A DNA stretch of 44,859 nt from Chromera velia. Its lineage: Eukaryota; Sar; Chromeraceae. Position 1 is the first letter of the stretch. Each line of letters begins with the position of its first letter. The notes beneath the pieces are model-generated. The model searched no databases. It was given only the letters and a program-made list of their open reading frames with translations, and was not told the DNA's origin. Shown one piece after another: positions 21,341 through 30,410 of the stretch. The DNA lies in NCBI GenBank assembly GCA_018398765.1, contig JAHBMJ010000569.1, positions 1 through 44,859 of the forward strand, given 5' to 3'. The position numbers and the translations under genes are program-made.

Positions 21341-23147
21341 CTACTCAGAGGCCCCGCACTCCTTGTAGAAGGAAGCCAGATACTGCATGGAGGCATCGTA
21401 AGCCTTCTGGGCACCCTTTCCGTCTTTCCTCTCGGCGGCGAGCTGCAGGGACATGAGAAAGACATAACTGAATGGGCTCATCGACACAGAAGTTCGTACT
21501 TAGCGACACAAGTCGGATTTGAAGGTGAGCTGCCTCATTGACCGTGCATGACGCGTTTTTCGTCTTCCTTCCTGATTCGTCGCCGTCTCTAGGGGCGGAA
21601 ACGGAACAGACGGGGGGCAACGGAGGAAGGAAGGAAGGAAGGAAGGAAGAAAAGAAGAATACGATTCGTGGCCCCCAAAAAATATCGGTTTCAGGAAGCA
21701 AAACGAATTTTGACTCTACTTCTCTCTGAATGGACCGCCTATCCAGGACTTCCTGCCTGCCTGCCTGCCTGCCTGCATGGGTACAGACTGTTCATTTACT
21801 CATTCATGAACGAAGGAGGGAAGGAAGGACTCACGGAGAGCTCCTCGATCTCCCTGTTGAAGGCCTCCATAGTCTTCTGTGCCTTGGGGTTTGCAGAGGC
21901 GTCGGCAAGGAAGGTCATGGCTTCTCTCAAAGATCCGGCCTGAGAGGAAGAACATATAAAGGATGCGTTTGCAGTCACATTGCACACACATTACACACGA
22001 TAGGTACAGTACAGGAAAGCTTGCTGCTTTAAAATTCCAACAAACGTAGATAGATACAAATCGTGTGTCTCAAACATACTGCATAAACACACATCGATGC
22101 CCGCCTGGTGTTTGTACGGAGGGGGGACCAGTCGGAAGCTGGGAAGGAAGGAAGGAAGGAAGGAAGGAAGGGAGGAAGGAAGGAAGGAAGGAAGGAAGGA
22201 AGGGAAGGAAGGAAGGAAGGAAAGGAAGGAAGGGAAGGAAGGAAAGAGGGAACGAACGAAGCAAGAAAGGAAGGCATGTCCCACAAGGAAGGAATACCTG
22301 GAAAGCCATGAGAATCTCTCGAAGGACGCGTGTACGACAAAGTCTTGCACACACAAACTAACATATTAACAAATGCAAAAACGATAAAAGAAAGCAGTAG
22401 GAACCCGAATGCCGCTTTGTCTGGGCCTGCTGTCACGAATGGAAGCCGGGAGGACATACCTGGTTGTGCAGCTCCTGCTCAACCTTGTACCACTTCTTCT
22501 CAGCGATGTGGTCCTTGCACTTTGCGATTCTCTGTGCAACCACGTTCACTTTCTGAACGTATTGGTCGAGGACTGACTGGCTGGAGGGATCAAAAATTGC
22601 ATCCTGTCCATCGGCATAGGGAGAGAGAGGAGAGTAAAGGGTCTGTCCCTCAGACTCATCAGGTACAGAGAGGATTCTGAACAGAAGCTTTCCCTTAGGA
22701 TCTGCCAGTGCGTCCTTTGTGGACCCCAGAAGAGCTGCGGCACCCAAAGCCTGAGCTGCGGATGTCAAAAATTGTCTGCGCGACGACACCCCCTCGTCAG
22801 CAGACATCCGCAGGTCCGACCTGCTACCTCGCAGAGACCCTGCACCTGCATATTGTACAATACATGAGGGGTAAAAGTCAGTTTCTCGCGCAAACGTGTG
22901 AAAGACATCCAGCTCTCAGTTTCCAGAAGACAGGAGACGGGATGGTGATGGTGTGAAAAAGAGAGGAGAATCAGCGAGAAAGAACGAACGATAAACCTTC
23001 ATCTCTGGTGCACACAAGCTTTTCCTATGGGCAAAAGGGACTCTGGTTGCCTAATAACAAAAAGCCGCTTGACTTACCGGACAGAACAAATCCAGAAGTG
23101 GTGGTGGCGGCCAGAGCCGCAGACACAAGTCCCATGCAGAACTTCAT
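21341..23147 (-). CDS. PSBQ: PsbQ-family oxygen-evolving complex protein, Tat-type lumen targeting
   Basis: Four exons (23078-23147, 22460-22845, 21835-21939, 21341-21442) give 220 residues plus stop with consistent phases. The N terminus MKFCMGLVSAALAATTTSG is a signal peptide for entry into a complex plastid. A short transit-like segment rich in Ser and Arg follows. Residues 44-71 then form a thylakoid signal: twin arginine SSRRQFL (R46, R47), a hydrophobic stretch AAQALGAAALLG, and ALA before the mature Asp72. The mature part is about 149 residues, the usual PsbQ length, and has the four-helix PsbQ pattern: VLDQYVQKV, HIAEKKWYKVEQELHNQAGSLR, ADASANPKAQKTMEAF and a C-terminal AYDASMQYLASFY. 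PsbQ sits on the lumenal face of photosystem II and stabilises the water-oxidising cluster. Assignment rests on targeting, length and helix pattern. The neighbour at 23878 is divergent and also plastid-targeted. Confidence 0.82.
21618..21655. repeat. (GGAA)n microsatellite in PsbQ-like intron 3
   Basis: A short GGAA/AAGG array in the last intron of the PsbQ-like gene. Confidence 0.85.
22138..22262. repeat. Long (GGAA)n array
   Basis: About 120 bases of GGAA/AAGG tetramers with occasional GGGA interruptions in intron 2 of the PsbQ-like gene (21940-22459). In transcript sense this is a CTTC pyrimidine tract, about 200 bases upstream of the exon 3 acceptor. Confidence 0.95.
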
Positions 23148-23877
23148 TTTGTGGGTTTGCGTGTTTGTCCGAAGTTCCGTCCGGTGTGGCAGGAGTGCAG
23201 TGAGAAAGCAGCGAAGGGCTTGCAGTTTTGCAACCAAACTTTTCGTTCAAAGGACAACGTGTATGAACGATTCTCTCAAAAAGTGGAAAGCTTCCAACTG
23301 CTCTCAGTCGATTCTTCATTAATTGCGTCTCGATCCACGATCACCCCTGTCAAATACCCAACCGGAATTCTCTTAGGCCCCGCGCGCCGCACCTTTCGCA
23401 CCCCGGGCGAGTGCTGGAGACCCTAAGAGACCCGGAAATTGTTTTTTTCAAACTTTAACGGAGGAATTGTTCGTTTTTGCATAAGTGGGCCCCTCACCGG
23501 GGTGCAAAAAAGCGCACCCCCTTGAGCACCCCACAATGCTAACTTTACCGTGCGGCCGCCATGCGTCTCACCCCTGACACAAAGCTCGGCAGCCCTGCGG
23601 CCAAAATCAATTTAGACTTTGCGCAACATTGCGCAGCTGGCGAATGGCTGGCGACGTTGAGATCTGACCAAATTCACTTTGCGATCGAGACAGTCGAGAC
23701 AACGGCTGCATGCAATGCATGATGATGTAGCCTTCCGAGCTCTGCTTTCTGTTCCCCTTCTGTCATCTCCAATCAGTATTCTTTCGGGATTGTATGTGTG
23801 TTTGGAAAAGTAAGAAAGAGAACTAGAAGAGGAAGGAGAAGGAGAAGGCGGCCTTGCGTGCATTGTTGAAAGCGGAC
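23148..23877. promoter_or_regulatory. Shared promoter region of two divergent plastid genes
   Basis: This 730-base region lies between the start codons of the PsbQ-like gene (minus) and the plastid membrane protein gene (plus). It includes a GC-rich block near 23375-23425 (CGCGCGCCGCACC, GCACCCCGGGCGAG) and a hairpin at about 23497-23520: GGGGTGC and GCACCCC arms around AAAAAAGC. A small palindrome, CATGCAATGCATG, lies near 23708-23721. No TATA box is obvious. A bidirectional promoter is inferred from layout only. Confidence 0.5.
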
Positions 23878-25419
23878 ATGGTGCGTGGGGTGTTGGCTTT
23901 GGCCTCTGTGGGCCTGGCATCTGCTTTCGTTGCGCCTCATGGATCTTCACGGCAACCATCCTTGTTGAGGAAGAGGTTCGAAAGGGAATCTTCAACCACA
24001 CCTCACATGAGCTTGCAGGAAATTGCAGATACCACAGCACCCCTTCTTTCCGAGGTGTTTGCTATCGAAGGGGAGGGGACAGGTTTCATTGGAGGTGACT
24101 GGCTTGGACAGGGAACTCCGAATGTTCTTCTCTGCTTTTACCTGGCCTACAAGGCTCTGTGCATTCCCTTTCTGGAGAAGATCTCCAGCTTTTCTGATGA
24201 CATGATCAGAGCATTCGCAGAGGAAGAGGCAGAAACCACAGAGCTCGCTAGGAAGGTGGAGGAGCACAACAGAGAGGTCTGTCTGTCTACATAGACAGCT
24301 TTCGTCAAGTGCATCTTTTCCCTGCACTTTTGCTGTCTGGTCTGTTCTCTAGCGCGTAAGGACATGATGGAGCGCGTATTTTTGTCTCTTCTTTCTCTGT
24401 TTTGCATTCGGAACTAATCCTTGTGCGTTCTGTCTGAGTGTCCAGATCAGAGACGGAGCCACGAAAGCCACCCCACATACAAGTGTTCTTGTTTTTTTCC
24501 TTCCTTCCTTCAACCGTGCATGCGTGCGTGTGCAGATGGAGTATGTGATTCCTCGTTTTGAGAACATCAGAAGGATCGTGAACGGACGGACGGAGAACAT
24601 CATCAAGAGCTACTCTGCAGAGTTCAAGAGAATGCTCTACCAGCAGGCAGATGCAGAGTCAATGAGAATCCTCAGACACGTCGATGAGACGTTGAGAGTG
24701 CGCGATGAGAAGAGGGTTTACGAGGTCAGTCCAGAAAAATGGGGCAACACAGACAAAAAGCCACAGAGGGGAGAGGCATTTCAGAAGATTTTCGAAATAT
24801 TATCTGTCTGGATAGAAGGGAGACGGGGATGCGCGTGCGCACGAATCTCCGTTTGTGCGTGTGGGTACACGTGCGCCTGTCTATATGTGTGTGTGTTCCT
24901 TTGTATGTCGGGTTGTTTCTGGTGGGTGGCTTATCTGTGCCATGTGTTCATGAACTTTGTGCCATGGCATCTTCAGTTTTTTGTGTCTGAAGTCTGTGCA
25001 TGAATCCCTGCGAGTGGGGCGTTTTCACTTTGCTCTGCACAAATTGAGTCCATCCAGACCACCGCCTATTCCTTCCGCCTTTTGTTTGTTGCACTTCTTG
25101 ATTGATTTTTTTGGGGGCACTTCCGCCCTCCCTCTGTCCCACTGAGCTTTCTTACATCCGTCTCTCCTAGAGAAAGAAGAGAGAATGACAATGTGTGCAG
25201 ATGGATGGACTGTCTGGCACATCTCTCCGCACAAGACTCATGCAATCTGCCTTTCCTTTATCTTCATTTTGCTTGCGGTCATCGATCCTCATCCCAGTAC
25301 CCACCCAGGTGGCTTGTCTGTCTCTTTGATTGTTCCTTCGGGTGGGGGGGGGCGGGGGAAGACCGATTCATTTTTTCAATCTTCATCCTCAGCTTTCCCT
25401 GGAGCACTGTGCGTACATC

Positions 25420-25470
<51 letters not shown>

Positions 25471-25956
25471 CGTGCAGTCGCTTCGGGACATTGTTTACGA
25501 GACTCTCGCGCAGAGGAAACAGCTGATGAACCTGCGCATCAAGACGGGGGCCATCGAGCTCGATCCCTTCATGAACAAACTGCAGCCCATGGACATCGGA
25601 ACACCCCAGTGGTCAGTCAGTCAGTCAGTCAGTCAGTCAGTCAAGTCAGTCAGAAAGGAAGGAAGAAAGGTGGAAAGGAAAGGAGGAGGAAAGGAAGGAA
25701 GGCAAGAAGGAACAAAGGAGGGAAGGAAGGAAGGCACATACATGCACAAAAGGTGGGTGTAAAAGGAAGAGAAGTTTTTATTCCTTCTCATTTACGCGCT
25801 CTTCCTTGATTAATTTACGTGTGGTCAGGAAGGAAAACAGGCTCGCTGCTTTCCTGTTGAATCCGTAACCGTGTCAGTGAAGGACTTTTTAGCGTGACGT
25901 CAAAGCAATATAATGCGCGCACTTCTGGATTTTGACTTTTGTGGTCTGAGTTTTTG

Positions 25957-25989
<33 letters not shown>

Positions 25990-26229
25990 TCGAATAATCC
26001 CCTCCCGGCCGTTTGCAGGAACAAGGTGGAGGAGATGTTGAATTTCGAGAAGTCTTTCAACGGGCCGGTGGTGAAGGATGTCGCAAAGGACGATCTTGCC
26101 CTTCGAGTCCTCCATAAATTGGCTGTCGACGCGGGGGCTGTCGATGAAATCAAGGGAGAGGAAATGCTCCTTGCAGCACGCACTGCAAACGCAGCAAGAG
26201 CAGCGGATAAGTATGTCGCGCTCGCATAA
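23878..26229 (+). CDS. Plastid-targeted one-TM helical protein, possible ATP synthase b-type subunit
   Basis: Four exons (23878-24276, 24536-24724, 25478-25611, 26019-26229) give 310 residues plus stop with consistent phases. The start is ATG 23878. An upstream in-frame extension lacks an ATG. Residues 1-16 are a signal peptide ending ASA, followed by FVAP, the classic complex-plastid junction. A basic, Ser/Thr-rich transit region runs to about residue 45. One hydrophobic segment lies at about 81-98 (PNVLLCFYLAYKALCIPFL). A long charged, probably helical region follows (FAEEEAETTELARKVEEHNRE, NIIKSYSAEFKRMLYQQADA). A short N-terminal membrane anchor plus a long charged helix is the architecture of F-type ATP synthase b subunits, but I cannot show homology; other plastid membrane proteins are possible. 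Intron donors include GTCT and GTCA tetramer runs. Confidence 0.8.
25422..25470. repeat. (GT)n microsatellite before an acceptor
   Basis: A GT run of about 45 bases in intron 2 of the plastid membrane protein gene, continuing into CGTGCGTGCAG at the exon 3 acceptor (25477/25478). Confidence 0.95.
25612..25655 (+). repeat. (GTCA)n array beginning exactly at a splice donor
   Basis: The donor of exon 3 of the plastid membrane protein gene is the first GTCA of a run of at least six perfect units, then a one-base slip and more units. It is followed by GGAA-rich repeats to about 25735. This is the clearest example of a donor-seeded tetramer array in the window. Confidence 0.95.
25957..25990. repeat. 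(TGCC)n array upstream of an acceptor
   Basis: A run of TGCC units in intron 3 of the plastid membrane protein gene, about 30 bases before the exon 4 acceptor TTTGCAG at 26018. Confidence 0.95.
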
Positions 26230-27440
26230 TAAGTTCGGGTCATTTCAGGGGGGAGTGGAGGTCTTCCTTCTCTCTCTTGCCCATCGTTTGAATGAAATGA
26301 TTCCTTCATTCATTTGTGGGTGATGAGAAAGGAATGAAGGAGAGAGCATGTGCCTGTGTCTGCGTCTGTCCTTTTCCGCCTCTTTCTTGGTTGGTGCACC
26401 CCCTAGAGTCCTTTTCTGCCATCCGCCTGCCTTGACGATTCCCTCTCTCCGCCTCTTGAGGAGGGAAGTAAGGGGAATACAAAGTCGATCGAGGGGGGCT
26501 GGAGGGGGGGGTGTAGGGACAGATAGGGCAGCAGGTCTCTCTCTGCTGTCTATCTTTTATCTCGGCCGGTCGCCCGGCTGGCTGGCTCCTTTTGAGAGGA
26601 TATCCTCTCCGTAGTGACTGTCTCGATTTGATTTGATTTGATGTGACAAGAACTTTTTTCTTCGTCTTCTTGTTCTGCTTCTGCTTGTTGCCGTTTGTGG
26701 TGATTTTGAATGGTGGCCACCTGAAAGAACCGAAAACGTTTGTCTGGATTGAGATGAGGGAGAACTTGTGTTGAAGGAATGAAAAGCGAAGGGCTCGCAA
26801 CCGACTGAAGAAAACCCTGGGAGGGAGACGGGAGAGGGGANNNNNNNNNNNNNNNNNNNNNNNNNNNNNNNNNNNNNNNNNNNNNNNNNNNNNNNNNNNN
26901 NNNNNNNNNNNNNNNNNNNNNNNNNNNNNNNNNNNNNNNNNNNNNNNNNNNNNNNNNNNNNNNNNNNNNNNNNNNNNNNNNNNNNNNNNNNNNNNNNNNN
27001 NNNNNNNNNNNNNNNNNNNNNNNNNNNNNNNNNNNNNNNNNNNNNNNNNNNNNNNNNNNNNNNNNNNNNNNNNNNNNNNNNNNNNNNNNNNNNNNNNNNN
27101 NNNNNNNNNNNNNNNGGGGGGGGGGGGGGAGGCAGGAACGACTAGCTGCGGATGACGATGTCACCATGTAGGCCGGGGTAATTTTTTGCTGGCAGCCTCT
27201 ATCGCTGCTTCCGTCCGTGTCTCTCCTCCTTCCGGGTGTGGCCGGTTGGGTGTTGTTGGCACGGATTTTGCTTGCAGATTGTGAGGATTGCATGTGGGTC
27301 GAAGCCTGGGAGGGGGGGAGGCGTGCATGGCGGTCATCTGTCGGGATGGTGATGTCACAGGCTGTGGTTTGGACTAGGGTTTGGAACAAGGGGGGTGGGG
27401 GAGGGACGGGGTTTGGCGGGCTGCGGTGATCAGAACTTAG
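26230..27440. other. Gene-free interval with assembly gap and G-rich sequence
   Basis: No supported coding region. It contains the 3' flank of the plastid membrane protein gene, G-rich patches (near 26493-26515 and 27308-27415), a short TTTGA run near 26625-26642 and the N gap. Confidence 0.55.
26841..27115. other. Assembly gap (275 N)
   Basis: A run of N with GGGAGAGGGGA on the left and fourteen Gs on the right. Gene content inside the gap cannot be judged. Confidence 0.98.
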
Positions 27441-27887
27441 GAAAACCATACATGTAAAGTCTCAACTTCAACTCTTAAGTAAAATATAGTAAAATCTAGA
27501 GTAAAATCAATTAAGAGATTAAAGAGAAAAGGTTTAAAAAGTGATCCGTAGTATTCCGTACATAGAAAACATAAACCATTTATATACAGCAGATGATTAT
27601 TTTAGTTTTTATTAGTCTAGCTATTCAAGTTATAGCTATAGGTTCTTAGTTGATTGATTGATTGATATGTTCCGCCCTATAGGGCCTTCCCGCTATGTCT
27701 ATCTGTCGCCAGAGCTAGCAGGGCGGGGCGTTCCCCAGCCTAAGCTGAGGTATCAGAAGTTAATTTCTGGGTTGATGGTTTGTTTGTCTGCTTACTCGTT
27801 TGTTTCTCTACCTAGCTGGCAGTACCCTATAGGTAGTACCTGCTTTTTGTATTACACTGTGCTGTTAGGAGTAACTACCGGCCAGAG

Positions 27888-28598
27888 TTGTTAAGTCCCG
27901 ACAAACCTAAGTACCGAAATCCGATACCGACCCCCCGATCCAAAATTTTTCGGTACTTTTGGTACCTTTTCAGTACTTTCGGTACCGGCTTTTTTACATA
28001 TTCTAAACAGGTTTTTAGAACTCTTTACAGACTGTTTATACGCCGTTAGGACACTGGAATGCTCAAAGATGACTAGCATAAACTTTTGATGTCTAATTTG
28101 AAGCGTGAGGGGGGGGTGCGCGCCTGCATGGGCCACGGTGTGCGGGCCCTGGGCCACGCATTATATGTGTCTCGCGTATCCTCACATGGATGCAGAACTG
28201 CCATCTGAAGCATCACCGTCTCCTTACATAAATTTTAGGGCTGTACACGTGCACCGCCACAAAAAAAATAAGAGTGCTGGTCTGAGTCTCTTTTCATGTT
28301 GTTCCTATCCTTCAATTGATCTCTCTCCTCCAACAGTGATCAACACTGGTCAGGGAGATTTGTGTGCAAGTCCCAACTTTCGTTTAAATTCCGTTTGGAA
28401 AAATCTGAAAGCTACCTCTTTGTTTGGACTTTCTTTTTTTTTCTTCCTCTTTTGTTGTGCAAGAGTTGTGCAAGACCACATGTGATTTTTAAGTTTGAGA
28501 GTCATTAAAATTTAGGTCGGTACCGAAAGATCCGATCCAAAATCCGATACCGACCCCCCCTCTGGTACCGAGGTACCGAAAGTACCAAGACTTAACAA
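27888..28598. mobile_element. Non-autonomous TIR element, about 711 bp
   Basis: The ends are inverted copies of TTGTTAAGTC (27888-27897 and 28589-28598). Inside them, both ends carry GGTACCGAAAGTACC-like units in inverted arrangement. The block AATCCGATACCGACCCCCC also appears at both ends in direct orientation (about 27917 and 28540). No transposase frame is present. No convincing target-site duplication is seen, so this may be a decayed MITE-like element. Confidence 0.5.
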
Positions 28599-29275
28599 CA
28601 TTGCTACCAGCCCTTCTCAGAAAGCTTTTCGTTACCATCAAATTGGTAACAAAAATTTGGTAAGTTCAATGGTAACTGGGGGGGTCAGAGGAGACTACCA
28701 CTATCGCAGTAATCTGGCCGTATTTGCCCGTAAATGTGTTAAATCGAGATCTACTATAGGAGAAACGCATCTTTAAAAACTATGTACAAGTACAGTACGA
28801 CGTAAAAAAGATCATTTTTAAACTTTTTTTGTCTAATTTGACTCTATAATATCAAGAAGTTGACTTCAACTTTCACATGTTTGTGAAGATAAGAGAACTT
28901 TACAATAAATCCATCTTTTATACACGATTTTCCCACTAGTTTATCTCGCTTAAAAGAACGATTACCACTGTTTAAGTCTATTTTAGTTATAGAAACAACA
29001 GTAATCAATCTGACTTTGTATAATTAGCATAACCATGAAAAATGATTACCAAGCGGCCTAACGGCCACGGGCCACCTGGGTATTACAGTGGGTAACCAAA
29101 CTAAGTTGGTTAAATTACTCTTAACAGCACACTGCATTTTGTATATCTGGTGTATACATTTTTCTTAGCATTTTTCAGCTTGCTTAATTAGTAGGAAAAC
29201 CCCCCCTCACATTCCAGTCTTTCTCAAAAAACGGATTTGTCAATGTTAGCTGCGCCCTAGGCTGCGCTTATACGC

Positions 29276-29755
29276 TAGTTAGTGACCCAATTTGATTTGA
29301 TAGGATTTGATTTGATTTGAATTGAGCTTCAAGCTCAAATCTGACCAGATTTGAGGTAGATTTGAGGTTGAAGTCTAGAGGTCACTCGATCTCGATAGCA
29401 CTGAAGACGACATGACATAGTCGACACCACTAGCAAATCCTCGAAAGCCCTAGATACAAGAAAATCACTAAAAACTAGACTGTAAAAGCTAAATTAAGAC
29501 TCTCAAAATTAATGAGCTAATGTCAAAGCTAAGAGCTTATATAAGTTTTTATCTTAGAGTCATCCTAGAGAGTCATCTTAATTGACCTCGAAGATTTGAG
29601 GTTAAAGGGTCAGATTTAAAGTAAATTTGATAGGATTTGATAGGCCCGATCATACTAAAGTTTCTCACGCCTAAGATTTGATTTGAGCTTAAACTCTACT
29701 TCAAATTAAATTAAATTAAATCAAATCAAATCAAATCTGGTCACTAACACTAGCC
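29276..29755. mobile_element. MITE-like element with target-site duplication
   Basis: The left end reads TAGTTAGTGACCCAATTTGA. The inverse of the right end reads GGCTAGTGTTAGTGACCAGA and continues into ATTTGATTTGATTTGA. Subterminal GAGCTT/AAGCTC and TTTGATTTGA repeats recur on both arms. TATACGC flanks the element on both sides (29269-29275 and 29756-29762), a likely 7-bp target-site duplication. A shorter TATAC duplication is also possible if GC belongs to the TIR. No coding capacity. Confidence 0.65.
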
Positions 29756-30335
29756 TATACGCCGCGGTTGCTTCAAGACTGTCTGCGCCTTCAACACCAA
29801 AATTGTGACTAAATTTCAAATACATGCATGTATGTTATTTCAGCTGGCATTATAAGTTTATACCGGAGTATCAAGGAGATTGTGGGAAAGGAGAAAAACA
29901 ACCTCTGGGAAAAAGGAAACAAAAAAGATAAACGACTGCCAAAACCAGTGCCAAAAGGGCCTTTTAAGGGAAAAGGCTTGCTCAATAATGTCTCTAGCTA
30001 GGTCTCTGGTTGTCTGCTAGCTAGTCTGCCAGCCTGTTTGTTTATTTGCTTGCATTACTAGTAGCTTGCATGCCTTAATGTTAGTTGGACCACTGACAGG
30101 CTTGCTTGATGCTTGCTTGTTATTGTCTAAACCCAGATGACCATCATGACCAACTTTAAAACACGATTGTGAACGTTCATACAAAAAATGAAAAAAAAAA
30201 AACTATATATGGTTTAGGTCCTTCAGGTTTTTGCCTAAATTTATTTATGTATTTTTTTTGTATGTATAGCGCCATGAGTATATCATACCGTATATGGGGA
30301 GCCTATAGTTCATCACCAGCCTACTAGTAGTCACC

Positions 30336-30410
30336 GGCGCGGATCACCGGGATTCACCCCCGTGTCCGGCCTCCCCTGTCTAACTCGTTACACCACTAGC
30401 TCCAACGCGC
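30336..30410 (-). other. tRNA-like sequence, candidate SINE head or tRNA pseudogene
   Basis: The minus strand begins GCGCGTTGGAGCTAGTGGTG and ends GGTGAATCCCGGTGATCCGC followed by GCC. GCGCG at the 5' end can pair with CGCGC at the 3' end. An A-box-like block (GGAGCTAGTGG) and a B-box/T-arm-like block (GGGGTGAATCCC) are spaced as in a tRNA. The anticodon arm is not convincing. An AT-rich tail follows on the minus strand toward 30180. A tRNA-derived SINE fits, but a single copy in the window cannot prove it. Confidence 0.35.

Noticed and set aside
22297..22330. Possible micro-exon (ILMAFQ) in PsbQ-like intron 2
   Set aside because: The gene joins in frame and matches the PsbQ helix pattern without it, and the acceptor is poor.
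22065..22361. Frames made of repeated KEGR units
   Set aside because: A product of the GGAA tetranucleotide array in a PsbQ-like intron.
26550..27449. 299-residue minus-strand frame
   Set aside because: About a third of it is unknown residues from the N gap, and the remainder is Pro-rich low complexity.
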